From Massilia yuzhufengensis (lineage in GTDB: Bacteria; Pseudomonadota; Gammaproteobacteria; Burkholderiales; Burkholderiaceae_D): 64,000 nt of DNA. Shown piece by piece: positions 16,969 through 26,835 of the stretch. Where the stretch lies: the NCBI RefSeq assembly GCF_900112225.1, contig NZ_FOLD01000026.1:1-64000 (forward strand). Reading direction: 5' to 3'. How positions within the stretch are numbered: the first letter of the stretch is position 1; each line of letters opens with the position of its first letter. The notes below the pieces were generated by a model that worked only from the letters and a program-made list of their open reading frames with translations, was not told the origin of the DNA and searched no databases. Both the position numbers and the translations under genes were made by a program.

Positions 16969-16992
16969 GGGTTCCCGCCTGCGCGGGAACCC
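16969..16992. repeat. Extragenic palindrome / possible terminator
   Basis: Arms GGGTTCCCGC and GCGGGAACCC around CTGC form a perfect 10-bp hairpin 30 bp after the YjfB-like gene. The core resembles the other (G)TTCCGGC/GCCGGAA palindromes in the window. There is no T run, so it is more likely a REP-type unit than an intrinsic terminator. Confidence 0.65.
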
Positions 16993-17076
16993 ATGTGATA
17001 CGCTCCCCCCCCACCTTGCATTTCCTCCGCACCTGATAAATACTGGTGCCTTCCACACCAGCCCCGGAGCACCCGC

Positions 17077-17376
17077 ATGACCCACCGCCACGCCCTGATC
17101 GCCGCCGCCCTTGCCACCGTATGCGCCAACGCCGCCGCCCAGGACCAGATGGGGGCGCCGAAGGCGGACCAGGAAGCCTGCTACGGCGTTGCCAAGGCCG
17201 GCCAGAACGACTGTGGCACGGCGACCCACGGCTGCTCCGCCGCGGCCAAGGTCGACAACGACCCGAACGAGTGGAAGTTCGTCGCCAAGGGCACTTGCAC
17301 CAAGCTCGGCGGTTCGCTGGAAGCCGGCAAGGCCGTCGCCAAGACTACGCCGGCCGACGCCGACACCAAGAAATAA
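17077..17376 (+). CDS. bufA1: DUF2282 bufferin-type RiPP precursor (BufA1-like)
   Basis: 99 aa. A signal peptide (MTHRHALIAAALATVCANAAA) is followed by a mature region with four cysteines at 35, 46, 53 and 74 in the family context CYGVAKAGQNDC...HGC...DNDPNEWKFVAKGTC. This is the DUF2282 pattern of bufferin precursors, whose cysteines are modified by the MNIO enzyme to metal-binding groups before or during export. CGGAGC sits upstream of the ATG as ribosome site. The modification enzyme gene begins 4 nt after the stop. The C-terminal tail (AGKAVAKTTPADADTKK) has no further Cys. Confidence 0.88.
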   Translation: MTHRHALIAAALATVCANAAAQDQMGAPKADQEACYGVAKAGQNDCGTATHGCSAAAKVDNDPNEWKFVAKGTCTKLGGSLEAGKAVAKTTPADADTKK

Positions 17377-17380
17377 TCCC

Positions 17381-19018
17381 ATGCACGCGGCCCTCGCCGC
17401 CGGCGTGGGGCTGCGCGCCCCGCACTACCGCGCTTTCCTGGCACAGCGCCCGGCGGTCGGCTTCCTCGAAGTCCATAGTGAAAACTACCTCGCCCGCGCC
17501 GGCTGGGACTGGCACGTCCTCGCCAGCCTGCGGTGCGACTATCCGCTCAGCCTGCATGGCGTGGGCCTGGGCCTCGGTTCGGCGCGCGGGTTTTCCGATG
17601 CCCACCTCGCGCGGGTGCGCGACCTGGTCGATGCGGTCGATCCCTTCCTCGTCTCCGAACACCTGAGCTGGAGCGCGTTGGCCGATCGCCAGCTCAATGA
17701 CCTGCTGCCCGTGACGCTCGACCAGGCCATGCTGGCCCTGCTGTGCGAGCGGGTCGACCGGGTGCAATCGCTGCTGGGGCGCCGCTTGCTGGTAGAGAAT
17801 GTCTCGAGCTACGTGCGCTTTCGCGCCGACACCATGGGCGAGGCCGAGTTCCTGGCCGAACTGGCGCGCCGCAGCGGCTGCGGCATCCTGCTCGACGTGA
17901 ACAACCTGTATGTCAACCAGCACAACCACGGCGAAGACGCGCTGGCCGCCATCGCCGCACTGCCGGTCGGAAGCGTGGGCGAGATCCACCTGGCCGGCCA
18001 CCTGCAGACGCCGCTGGCGCTGGTCGACCACCACGGCGCGGCCGTGGCCGAACCGGTGTGGGCGCTGTACCGTGCCGCCCTCCAGCGCTTCGGCCGCGTG
18101 CCGGCGCTGGTCGAATGGGATACCGCGCTGCCGCCGCTCGACGCTCTGCTGGCCGAAGCCGCCAAGGCCACGGCCATCGCCCTGGAATACCGGCCGGCGC
18201 CCGGCGCCGCGCCGCTGCGCCAGGTTGCGGGCGGGCCCGCAGCGCATGAGGATGGCCTGGCCGCCGTCCAGCAGCGGTTCGGCGACGCGCTGTTCGACCG
18301 CAGCCGCGACGCGGCCCTGCAGCCTTTGCTCGCCGAAGGCGGGCTAGAGCGGCTGGCGCTCTACCGTGGCAACCTGGTCAGCGGCTGGGAGCGCGCGCTG
18401 GGCGAGGCCTGTCCGGTCGTGCGCCAGCTCGTGGGCGAGGATTTCTTCGCGGGCCTGGCGCGCGCCTATGGCAAGGCCTTCCCCTCGCAAGACCCGGACC
18501 TGGCCAGCTTCGGCGAGCGCTTCGCCGGATTCCTTGAGCGCTTCGGGCCGGCCGCGCCCTTTCCCTACCTGGCGGACGTGGCGCGCCTCGAATGGGCGGT
18601 CCACCGCGCCCACCTGGCGCCCGATAGCGCGCCGCTCGGACTCGATGCGCTGGCCGGCGTCAACCCGGCGGCACTCGACGCGGCCCGCTTCACCCTGCAT
18701 TCATCAGTAGCCATGCTGGCCAGTCCGTGGGCGAGCGTGGCCCTGTGGCAGGCGCACCAGCCGGGCGCACCGGCGCTGCCCGCGAGCGTGGACACGCCAT
18801 GCACGGCCCTGGTGGTGCGGCGCGGCTGGCAGGTGGAGGTGGTGGAGCTCAGCGCGCCGGACGCGGCGGCCTTGGCCAGGCTGGCGGCTGGCGCGACTTT
18901 TGGCGAGGCGCTCGACGCCGCGCTGGCGGTCGACGCGGCGCCGGATGTCGGCGCCATGCTGCAGCGCTGGTTCAGGCTCGGCCTGGTGGCCGCGCTGGCG
19001 CCAAACGCCGGCCGCTAG
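17381..19018 (+). CDS. bufBC: Fused MNIO (DUF692, BufB-like) and DUF2063 (BufC-like) RiPP maturation enzyme
   Basis: 545 aa from ATG 17381. Residues 1-275 are a complete MNIO/DUF692 TIM-barrel: LHGVGL (His59), VSEHLSW (Glu93-His94), LVENVS (Glu139), LLDVNN (Asp172), NQHNH (181-183), IHLAGH (203-207), VDHHG (216-218) and VEWD (Glu245), all expected iron-site motifs. Residues ~295-545 are a DUF2063 domain (LALYRGNLVSGW...PVVRQLVGEDFF...PYLADVARLEW), normally a separate BufC/HvfC partner that presents the precursor. Here both are one open frame without stop or frameshift. It should oxidise the BufA1 cysteines. No DoxX-like bufD gene follows; the next gene is on the other strand. Confidence 0.88.
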   Translation: MHAALAAGVGLRAPHYRAFLAQRPAVGFLEVHSENYLARAGWDWHVLASLRCDYPLSLHGVGLGLGSARGFSDAHLARVRDLVDAVDPFLVSEHLSWSALADRQLNDLLPVTLDQAMLALLCERVDRVQSLLGRRLLVENVSSYVRFRADTMGEAEFLAELARRSGCGILLDVNNLYVNQHNHGEDALAAIAALPVGSVGEIHLAGHLQTPLALVDHHGAAVAEPVWALYRAALQRFGRVPALVEWDTALPPLDALLAEAAKATAIALEYRPAPGAAPLRQVAGGPAAHEDGLAAVQQRFGDALFDRSRDAALQPLLAEGGLERLALYRGNLVSGWERALGEACPVVRQLVGEDFFAGLARAYGKAFPSQDPDLASFGERFAGFLERFGPAAPFPYLADVARLEWAVHRAHLAPDSAPLGLDALAGVNPAALDAARFTLHSSVAMLASPWASVALWQAHQPGAPALPASVDTPCTALVVRRGWQVEVVELSAPDAAALARLAAGATFGEALDAALAVDAAPDVGAMLQRWFRLGLVAALAPNAGR

Positions 19019-19024
19019 AGACGA

Positions 19025-19312
19025 TCAGTGCAGGAAGGCGCGCAGGATGCGCTGTTCCCCGGTGCGGTCACAGCAGCGCTCGCTGGCGGCGCGGGTGGCG
19101 GCCATCATGCGCTCGAGCTGGGCGTCTTCGAAGCGCGCCAGCTCTTCGTTGGCCGCTTCCAGCGCCAGCGACAGCTTGGCGCGCGCGTTCTGGTACAGCA
19201 AGCTGCTGTAGTGATCGGTGTTCTTGAGCAGCTCTTCCGCATTCTCGATCACGAGACGCAGGTCTCCGATCAGCTGTTCCTGCGATTGCGCGCAGCGGTT
19301 CGGGGTTTCCAT
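19025..19312 (-). CDS. Small helical protein resembling the N-terminal half of ElaB/DUF883 proteins
   Basis: 95 aa, preceded by an AGGTG site. The helical segment EQLIGDLRLVIENAEELLKNT...ARAKLSLALEAANEELARFE resembles the coiled part of ElaB/YqjD/DUF883 proteins, which are ribosome- and membrane-associated stress proteins, but the C-terminal glycine-rich membrane anchor is absent. A short, Cys-containing tail replaces it. Convergent with bufBC (stop codons 6 nt apart). Family assignment is tentative. Confidence 0.55.
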   Translation of the reverse strand: METPNRCAQSQEQLIGDLRLVIENAEELLKNTDHYSSLLYQNARAKLSLALEAANEELARFEDAQLERMMAATRAASERCCDRTGEQRILRAFLH

Positions 19313-19426
19313 CGCTTCACCTTTGGCCGTTGATATTGGTCGTTACCTGACGACTTAAAATATAAACAAGGAAGCACCGTTCTGTTTGTTAGCGCGCAAA
19401 CATAAGCCCGCCGTTTTTTCGCGCGT

Positions 19427-19639
19427 TTATTGCACCCGGATCTCCACGTCGCCCAGCGTAACCAGCTGGCCGGTACGGATTTTCGCGGTCTTGCGCAGCT
19501 CTTTCTTGCCGTCGACCGACACCACGCCGCTGGCGACCAGGTTCTTGCCGGCGCCGCCGCTGTCGACCAGGCCGACCAGCTTCAGGAGCTGGTTGACCTC
19601 GATAAATTCCGATGTCAAATCGAACACTATTTTTTGCAT
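19427..19639 (-). CDS. YbcJ-like S4-domain RNA-binding protein
   Basis: 70 aa from the ATG at 19639. The whole product is a small S4 domain: IEVNQLLKLVGLVDSGGAGKNLVASGVVSVDG, then a basic stretch KKELRKTAKIRTGQLV. YbcJ-family proteins bind structured RNA and are linked to ribosome or translation functions. It starts 20 nt after the fumC stop on the same strand, so it is likely the second gene of that transcript. Confidence 0.82.
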   Translation of the reverse strand: MQKIVFDLTSEFIEVNQLLKLVGLVDSGGAGKNLVASGVVSVDGKKELRKTAKIRTGQLVTLGDVEIRVQ

Positions 19640-19659
19640 GCTATCCTCATTCAGGGGTG

Positions 19660-21057
<1,398 letters not shown>

Positions 21058-21145
21058 GGCTGTCCTGTCGAATGGGAGCGTTGATTAAAGAGTTTAGCCG
21101 ATTGTCCGTTAATTACGCTTGAGCCTCATTTTCGTTCCTTCCTAT

Positions 21146-22144
21146 ATGGCTTGCCGCCTTCCACTGTTAGTGTCTTGCGCGCTGCTTGCCGGCGCGGCCC
21201 AGGCGGCCGAACTCGGTGAACCGCGGGTGAGCTCCTGGCTCGGCCAGCCGCTGGTGGCCGACATCGAGCTCACCCTGCTGGAAGATGCCGCCACGCCGGT
21301 CCAGGTGCGCCTGGCCGATGCCAATGTGTACAAGGTTGCCAATATCGGCATGCCGGCGGTGCTTTCCAGCCTCAAGCTGTCGGTGATGCGGCGCGACGGG
21401 CGGCAGTTCCTGCATGTGACTTCGCTCAAGCCAGTCGACGCGGCCCACCTGCACCTGTACCTGGAACTGCTCGATGGCGGCCAGCGCAGCGTGCGGCTGG
21501 CCACCGTGTGGCTGTCGCCGGACCCGAATCCGGCGCCGGCGCCGGCTCCCGTGGCAGCTCCGGTGCCGGCGCCCGCGTCTGCGCCTGCGCCCGCCGTGGT
21601 GAAGCAGGCCGCGCCCGAGCCCAAGCCAGTGCCCAGGCCGGTTGCGCCGGCGGCCCGCCCCAAGCCGGCAGTCGCCGCGCCGCCGCCCAAGGCGGAACCG
21701 GTTCCCGCCGGCGCGGCCTGCGTCCCGCAAGTGACGAAGCAGGAAAGCGCCTGCGTGGCGCTGGGCGCGAAGAACGCGATGCTGCGCGAGCAACTGGGCC
21801 AGCTCGAAGACAAGGTCAAGGTGCTGCAGGTGGCGATGGGCGCCGCGCCGGCCTCGGTGCTGCCGCCGGTCAAGACGCACCAGCCGAGGAAGAAAAAGCC
21901 CGTGCCCGTGCCGGAGCCGGGCTGGCCCTGGCCCCTGCTTGGCGGCGCCGCAGCCGGCGTGCTGGCGCTGCTGGCCGGCCTGCTGTTCTTCCTGCGCCGC
22001 AGGAAGGCACCGAAGCGGGTCGTGGAGCCGAAAGTGAGTCTCGGCACGCGCCTGAAAGCGCGGCTGGGACGCAAGAGCGCGCCGGCAAGGACGGCCGAAC
22101 CGACCCTGGACGAGGGCGCGCACGACTTGTCTACACAATTGTAA
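21146..22144 (+). CDS. Membrane-anchored protein with FimV N-terminal-like domain
   Basis: 332 aa from ATG 21146; a TTG at 21119 would add nine residues, and neither has a clear ribosome site. Signal peptide MACRLPLLVSCALLAGAAQAAE is followed by the FimV N-terminal domain (LGEPRVSSWLGQPLVADIEL...LRVSSLKPV-like segment), a Pro/Ala-rich stretch, a short coiled coil (~210-240) and one membrane helix (WPLLGGAAAGVLALLAGLLFFL) before a basic tail. Full FimV is two to three times longer with LysM and TPR parts; those are absent here. A polar or envelope assembly role is plausible only by analogy. Confidence 0.72.
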   Translation: MACRLPLLVSCALLAGAAQAAELGEPRVSSWLGQPLVADIELTLLEDAATPVQVRLADANVYKVANIGMPAVLSSLKLSVMRRDGRQFLHVTSLKPVDAAHLHLYLELLDGGQRSVRLATVWLSPDPNPAPAPAPVAAPVPAPASAPAPAVVKQAAPEPKPVPRPVAPAARPKPAVAAPPPKAEPVPAGAACVPQVTKQESACVALGAKNAMLREQLGQLEDKVKVLQVAMGAAPASVLPPVKTHQPRKKKPVPVPEPGWPWPLLGGAAAGVLALLAGLLFFLRRRKAPKRVVEPKVSLGTRLKARLGRKSAPARTAEPTLDEGAHDLSTQL

Positions 22145-22153
22145 TTTTTGCTA

Positions 22154-22159
22154 TATAAT
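22154..22159 (+). promoter_or_regulatory. -10 box in front of the structured leader/sRNA
   Basis: A perfect TATAAT in an AT-rich patch within an otherwise GC-rich region, 10 bp after the stop of the FimV-like gene. The best -35 candidate (TTGTCT at 22127) is spaced too widely, so only the -10 is convincing. Transcription would start near 22166. Confidence 0.5.
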
Positions 22160-22165
22160 CATTTC

Positions 22166-22412
22166 GTGGTCGCAAGATCATGAACGGCACAGAGACCTGG
22201 CGCAGCCACCACCGATAGCGTGGCGCGGAAAGCAGGTGACGTTGAAGAAACGCCTGTGTCGGAAGCAGTTCGCCAGCCAACCGCGGCAGCGAACGCCGGA
22301 TGCAACCGGCAAGAGGCGACGCCAGGAGATACCTGGATGTCGCTCTCCCCATTCCGTGGCCGAGCCTTCCGCTCGGGCACATTGCAAAAGCGCCTGCGGG
22401 CGCTTTTGTCTT
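22166..22412 (+). ncRNA. Unidentified hairpin-rich RNA (sRNA or riboswitch-like leader)
   Basis: Between a TATAAT box and an intrinsic terminator lie about 245 nt that can fold as at least six successive hairpins. Arms I find by eye: GCCAC/GTGGC near 22205-22226, CAGG...CCTG with inner CGTT/AACG (~22232-22256), GTTCGC/GCGAAC (~22268-22295), GCCGG/CCGGC (~22297-22312), AGAG(G)CGAC/GTCGCTCT (~22313-22345, enclosing CCAGG/CCTGG) and CCGAGC/GCTCGG (~22362-22378). No convincing protein is encoded. I do not recognise it as 6S, SRP, RNase P or a named riboswitch. The gene 100 bp downstream encodes an HDOD protein, so it could be a terminating leader or an independent sRNA. Confidence 0.5.
22386..22407 (+). 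terminator. Intrinsic terminator ending the structured RNA
   Basis: Arms AAAAGCGCC and GGCGCTTTT around TGCG, followed by GTCTTTCC. The stem is strong and the 3' side is T-rich. It lies upstream of the HDOD gene, as expected for an sRNA end or an attenuator. Confidence 0.75.
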
Positions 22413-22512
22413 TCCAGGGCTCGTTAATGAGTCCATGCGCCGGGCATATTCCGCTCTGCGGCCGGGCGCTGGACAGGCTACAATCCGGGAGCAGCACAGA
22501 CCCGGGCGTACG

Positions 22513-23490
22513 ATGAAAAATTGGATCAATCGATTATTGAGCAGTACAGAGAGCCAGGCCGCCACGCCCGCGGACGGCGCCGTGCAGGCCGAGCCCGGTG
22601 CAGAGGCGGAGAGCGGCGGCGATCCCGGTATCGACGCCCTCTACTACCGCTGGCTGGCCGGGCCGGCCACCTTCGACGCCCCGCCAGACACCGAGCGCAT
22701 GGTGCTCGAGCAGGTCCGCGCCATGACGCAGAACCCGGCCGTGGCGGCCGAGCTGGTGCCGCGGGTGCCGGAACTGATCCCCCGGCTGCTGCGCAGCATG
22801 CGCGACGAAAACGTGTCGACCAACGAACTGGCCGGCCAGGTGGCCGAAGACGTGGTGCTGGTCGCCGAAGTGCTGCGCGAGGCGAACAGCGCTTACTACC
22901 GGCCCATGACCCCCATCAAGACGCTGGACGCCGCGATCATGCTGCTGGGGCAGAACGGGCTGCGCATGCTGCTGGCCCGGGTCGCTTTCCGGCCGATCAT
23001 CAAGCTGCACGAGGCCGGGTTCGCCCGCCGCGCGGCGCCGCTGGTGTGGAACCACTCCGAGAAATGCGCGGTCGCGGCCAGCCTGATGGCGCCGGGCGTG
23101 ACGGCCGACATCTTCGAGTCCTGCCTGGCCGGGCTGATGCAGGACGTGGGCCTGATCGTGGCCTTGCGGCTGGCGGACCGCGTCTGCCAGAACGGCCGGG
23201 TGCCGGCCTCCAGCGCCTTCGGGGTCGAACTGCTGGCGCGCAGCCGCCACCTGTCGGCGGTAATTGCGACGCACTGGGATTTCCCGAACAATGTCGCGGA
23301 TGCGATTGCGCAGGCTGGCGAGGCGAATGGCTCCAGCCTGGCCCAGGCCCTGGCGCAGGGGGACCGGATTGCGAAACTGCGGCTGCTGATCGACAGCGGG
23401 ATGTTGTTGGAAGAAGACGCGCTGGTCACCGAAGGCTTGAACAGCTTCCAGCGCCGTTGCCTGGGCAAGCTGGCCAACCTGGAAGAGTAG
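22513..23490 (+). CDS. HDOD-domain signalling protein
   Basis: 325 aa from ATG 22513 (MKNWINRLLSS). After an acidic linker of about 40 residues comes an HDOD domain (~60-270: LRSMRDENVSTNELAGQVAEDVVLVAEVLREANSAYY, then AIMLLGQNGLRMLLARVAF). HDOD proteins resemble HD phosphohydrolases but lack the catalytic HD pair and act as regulators of motility or second-messenger pathways. No partner domain (EAL/GGDEF) is fused. It follows the unidentified structured RNA and ends at a strong terminator. Confidence 0.8.
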   Translation: MKNWINRLLSSTESQAATPADGAVQAEPGAEAESGGDPGIDALYYRWLAGPATFDAPPDTERMVLEQVRAMTQNPAVAAELVPRVPELIPRLLRSMRDENVSTNELAGQVAEDVVLVAEVLREANSAYYRPMTPIKTLDAAIMLLGQNGLRMLLARVAFRPIIKLHEAGFARRAAPLVWNHSEKCAVAASLMAPGVTADIFESCLAGLMQDVGLIVALRLADRVCQNGRVPASSAFGVELLARSRHLSAVIATHWDFPNNVADAIAQAGEANGSSLAQALAQGDRIAKLRLLIDSGMLLEEDALVTEGLNSFQRRCLGKLANLEE

Positions 23491-23520
23491 GGCGGCCGGC
23501 GAAGCCTCCGCCCATGAAAA

Positions 23521-23545
23521 AAGGCGCCCTCGGGCGCCTTCGTTT
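23521..23545. terminator. Bidirectional terminator between HDOD and FliT-like genes
   Basis: Arms AAGGCGCC and GGCGCCTT around CTCG, with an A run on the left and a T-rich right side. It lies between two convergent genes and can serve both. Confidence 0.7.
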
Positions 23546-23559
23546 CGATTGCAGCGAAT

Positions 23560-23841
23560 TTAGTGCGCGCACATCGCGCGATCGAGCTGCCCCATCCACG
23601 GTTCGGTCACGTCGCGGATTGCGCGGTCGTTGGCCATCAGCTGCTTGAGCAGGTCGATCTTGCGCTGGCGCTGGGCGCCGTCCAGGGCCGGCACGCCACC
23701 GATCGCGGCGCCTGCGGCCACGCTGGCCTGCACGTTCAATTTGTCGAATCCGGTCCAGTTGCCCGCCTCTGCGGCGCCCTTCATCTGACCGGTCAGGCCA
23801 GCGAGGTTTTCGTACATCGAGAGGACATCGTTCGAGGTCAT
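23560..23841 (-). CDS. FliT-like small helical protein
   Basis: 93 aa. It is mainly helical and begins MTSNDVLSMYENLAGLTGQMKGAAEAGNWTG, which follows the pattern of FliT chaperones (short helix, then a WD-like pair around residue 29, then a Leu-rich helix ending in a charged tail). FliT binds the filament cap FliD and FlhDC. No other flagellar gene is nearby, so the assignment is by pattern only. Confidence 0.55.
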   Translation of the reverse strand: MTSNDVLSMYENLAGLTGQMKGAAEAGNWTGFDKLNVQASVAAGAAIGGVPALDGAQRQRKIDLLKQLMANDRAIRDVTEPWMGQLDRAMCAH

Positions 23842-24167
23842 GTTAGCACCAAGGCAAGGTCACGCCGGCCGGATTGCCGGGTGTCTACCCATTTACGGAT
23901 GGGCTGGCGAGAACTTTAGGGCTTGATGAAAATATTTTCGAATTATTTTCGCGACGAGCCAGTGTTGTCACTCAAGCATGTTAAATCCACGGCGCATGGT
24001 CCAGAATGCTTCCGCCATTCCCCACATTCAGCAGTTTGGCCGCGTTTTCTGCAGTCTGTCGCAATCCCGGCGCAGGTGACTCCCGGCTTGCCTACAGTGC
24101 AGGCTGGGTTTTTGCGCCGGAGAGCGCAGGGCCGCGACCAATAAAAACAGATTCGAGAGAGAGACTT

Positions 24168-26801
24168 ATGAGAGAGATGCCAGTCGCCCGGGCTACCAGA
24201 GCCGCCGCTGCGCTTGCGTTCGCGCTGACGGCCGCCACGGCGCAGGCCGAAGCGCCGTTTTCATTCGCCGCCACGCCCGGCAAGCTGCCGAAGGACGTGA
24301 TCCCGCTGCAGTACGCTGCCCATATCATGCCGGACGTGGCCGGCAACAGCTTCCGCGGCACGCAAACGGTCGAGATCGAAGTCCTGTCCCCGACCTCGAC
24401 CATCATGCTCAATGCCGACAATATGCAGATCGACGCCGCCAGCCTGTCCGGCCGCGGAATCGGCAAGCTCGCGCTCGAGCCGGTGCTCGACAAGGAGCAG
24501 CAGACCTTGCGCTTCCAGCTGGCGCAGCCGCTGGCGCCCGGTAAATACGAGCTGGCGCTGCAGTTTCGCGGCCAGATCAACCGCGAAGGGCGCGGCCTGT
24601 TCTACGTGAACTACAAGGCCGGCGGCGTCGACAAGAAACTGATTGCGACCACCATGGCGCCAAGCGACGCGCGCCGCATGCTGCCGACCTGGGACGAACC
24701 GGCCTTCCGCGCCCGTTTCAAGCTGACCGTCGATGTGCCGGGCAACTTCAAGGCCTATTCCACCACCCCGATCGAAAAGCGCGAAGAGCTGGCCGGCGGC
24801 ATGCAGCGCATCAGCTTCGGCAATACGCCCAAGATGCCGTCCTACCTGGTGGTGCTGGTGGCCGGCGAGCTGGAACGCCTGGCGGCGAAACAGGACGGCG
24901 TGGACATCGGCATCGTCACCACCGAAGGCAAGCTCGGCTCGGCGGTCTTCCCGCTGGCCGCCTCGCGCGACCTGCTGCGCTACTTTAATAATTATTTCGG
25001 TATTCCCTACCCGCTGCCCAAGCTGGACCAGATCGCGATCCCGGGCGGCTTCAACGGCGCCATGGAAAACTGGGGCGCGGTGGTCTACAACGAGCCGACC
25101 CTGCTGTACGACCCGAAGAAGAGTCCCGAGAAGGTCAAGAAGTTCACCTTCAACATCAACGCCCACGAAGTGGCGCACCAGTGGTTCGGCAACCTGGTGA
25201 CGATGGCCTGGTGGGACAACCTGTGGCTCAACGAGGGCTTTGCCTCGTGGATGGCGGCCAAGGCGACCCACCATTTCCACCCCGAGTGGCGTCCCTACCT
25301 GGAAGGCATGGCCGAGCGCGAGTACGTGATGAACCTCGACGCGCGCAAGACCACGCACCCGATCCAGACCCGCATCGACACCGAAGAGCAGGCTGCCGCC
25401 GCCTTCGATGCGATCACCTACATGAAGGGCCAGGCCTTCCTGCGCATGCTCGAGGCCTACCTGGGCGAAGAACCCTTCCGCAAGGGCATCCGCGCCTACA
25501 TGAAAAAACACCAGTACTCGAATACCACCTCGAACGACCTGTGGACGGCGCTGGAAAAGGCGTCCGGCAAGCCTGTGGAAAAGCTCGCCTCCGACTGGAC
25601 CACGCAGCCCGGTTTCCCCCTGGTGAAGGTCGAGCAGGTGTGCGAGGACGGCAAGCGCAAGGTCACGCTGTCGCAGGAACAATATCGCCTCGACGAGCCG
25701 CCCAGCGTCAAGCGCCTGTGGAACGTGCCGCTGCAGGTCGGCACCGTGAACGGCAAGGCCTGGTACACGCTGCTGTCGGGAGCCAGCACCACGGTCACCC
25801 AGGCCAGCTGTGACGGGGCGCTGGTGGTGGATCCGCACAGCGTGGGCTACTTCCGCGTGCAGTACGATCCGGCCAGTTTCCGCGCGCTGGCCGAGCAGGC
25901 GCCGCACCTGCCGGACAGCACCCGCCTGAAACTGCTGGCCGACACCTGGAGCTTCGCTTCCAATGGCCGCATGGACCTGCGCGGCTACCTGGACCTGGTG
26001 CGCACCTACGGTAACGAGCCGCGCGTGGCGGTGTGGGATGCGATATTGGGCAACCTGCGCACCCTCGATTCGCTGGCGCGCGGCGAGCCGGAGCAGGCCC
26101 TGATCCGCCGCTTCCTGATCGATTTCGCGCACCCGAAGTTCGACCAGCTCGGCTGGGACGAAAAGCCGGGCGAAACCGCCGAAGACAGCCAGCTGCGCGG
26201 CATGCTGGCCACCGCGCTGGCGCGTGCCGGCGACGCCCGCGCCATCGACGAGGGCCGGGCCCGCTTCGCGCGCTACCTGAGCGACCCGTCCACGGTGCCG
26301 CCCTCGATGATCGACTTCGTCACCGGCACCGCCGGCCGCTATGCCGACGCCGCCACCTACGACGCGCTGGCCGCGCGCGCCGCGAACGCTCCCAACAGCG
26401 AAGAGCGCAACCGCTTCGGCCGCGCGCTCACCAGCGCCCAGGACCCGGCACTGGCCGCCCGCACCTTGCAGATGCTGCTCTCGCCCACCACGCCGCCGGA
26501 CCTGACGCCCTACATCCTGGGCGGCGTCGCCAGCGAGCACCTCGACCAGACCTGGAATTTCGCGGTCGCCAACCGCGAGGCGCTGCTGGCCAATATGGAA
26601 GCGCTCGGCCGCAACGCCATGTTCGCCAGCATCGTCGGCGCGTCCGCCAACCCGGTCCATGCCGACATGATGGAAAACTATATGCGCAAGAACTTCGGCC
26701 CCGATGGCGTTGTCGAAGCCGAGCGCGTCGGCAATGGCGTGCGTATCCGCGCCGCCCAGAAGGCACGCCTGCTACCGCAGGTCCGCGCCGCTTTACAGTA
26801 A
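24168..26801 (+). CDS. M1-family aminopeptidase, exported
   Basis: 877 aa from ATG 24168 after a purine-rich GAGAGAGAG stretch; ATG 24177 is an alternative. Signal peptide ending near ATAQAE. The substrate motif GAMEN lies at about 297-301, the zinc motif HEVAH at 332-336 with its third ligand Glu about 19 residues later (NEGFASW), and the catalytic Tyr in the 415-420 region. A C-terminal helical ERAP1-like domain follows (~560-870). It releases N-terminal residues from peptides in the periplasm or outside. 34 bp precede the M13 peptidase gene, so both are probably cotranscribed for peptide use. Confidence 0.92.
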   Translation: MREMPVARATRAAAALAFALTAATAQAEAPFSFAATPGKLPKDVIPLQYAAHIMPDVAGNSFRGTQTVEIEVLSPTSTIMLNADNMQIDAASLSGRGIGKLALEPVLDKEQQTLRFQLAQPLAPGKYELALQFRGQINREGRGLFYVNYKAGGVDKKLIATTMAPSDARRMLPTWDEPAFRARFKLTVDVPGNFKAYSTTPIEKREELAGGMQRISFGNTPKMPSYLVVLVAGELERLAAKQDGVDIGIVTTEGKLGSAVFPLAASRDLLRYFNNYFGIPYPLPKLDQIAIPGGFNGAMENWGAVVYNEPTLLYDPKKSPEKVKKFTFNINAHEVAHQWFGNLVTMAWWDNLWLNEGFASWMAAKATHHFHPEWRPYLEGMAEREYVMNLDARKTTHPIQTRIDTEEQAAAAFDAITYMKGQAFLRMLEAYLGEEPFRKGIRAYMKKHQYSNTTSNDLWTALEKASGKPVEKLASDWTTQPGFPLVKVEQVCEDGKRKVTLSQEQYRLDEPPSVKRLWNVPLQVGTVNGKAWYTLLSGASTTVTQASCDGALVVDPHSVGYFRVQYDPASFRALAEQAPHLPDSTRLKLLADTWSFASNGRMDLRGYLDLVRTYGNEPRVAVWDAILGNLRTLDSLARGEPEQALIRRFLIDFAHPKFDQLGWDEKPGETAEDSQLRGMLATALARAGDARAIDEGRARFARYLSDPSTVPPSMIDFVTGTAGRYADAATYDALAARAANAPNSEERNRFGRALTSAQDPALAARTLQMLLSPTTPPDLTPYILGGVASEHLDQTWNFAVANREALLANMEALGRNAMFASIVGASANPVHADMMENYMRKNFGPDGVVEAERVGNGVRIRAAQKARLLPQVRAALQ

Positions 26802-26835
26802 GTTCTTACCAGAACACCACAAGAGAAGGGACACC

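Noticed and set aside
19025..19312. Third gene (bufD/DoxX-like) of the RiPP operon
   Set aside because: It lies on the opposite strand, is soluble and helical, and has no DoxX membrane pattern.
21119..22144. Full-length FimV
   Set aside because: Only the N-terminal domain and one membrane helix are present; LysM and TPR parts are missing, so I describe it as FimV N-terminal-like only.
22322..22340. B12-box-like GCCAGGAGATACCTGG, suggesting a cobalamin riboswitch
   Set aside because: The rest of the cobalamin core is missing and the downstream gene (HDOD) is unrelated; the stretch is explained as a simple CCAGG/CCTGG hairpin.
24261..26660. 799-codon frame antisense to the M1 aminopeptidase
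   Set aside because: Shadow frame; its only virtue is length, which is common opposite GC-rich genes.
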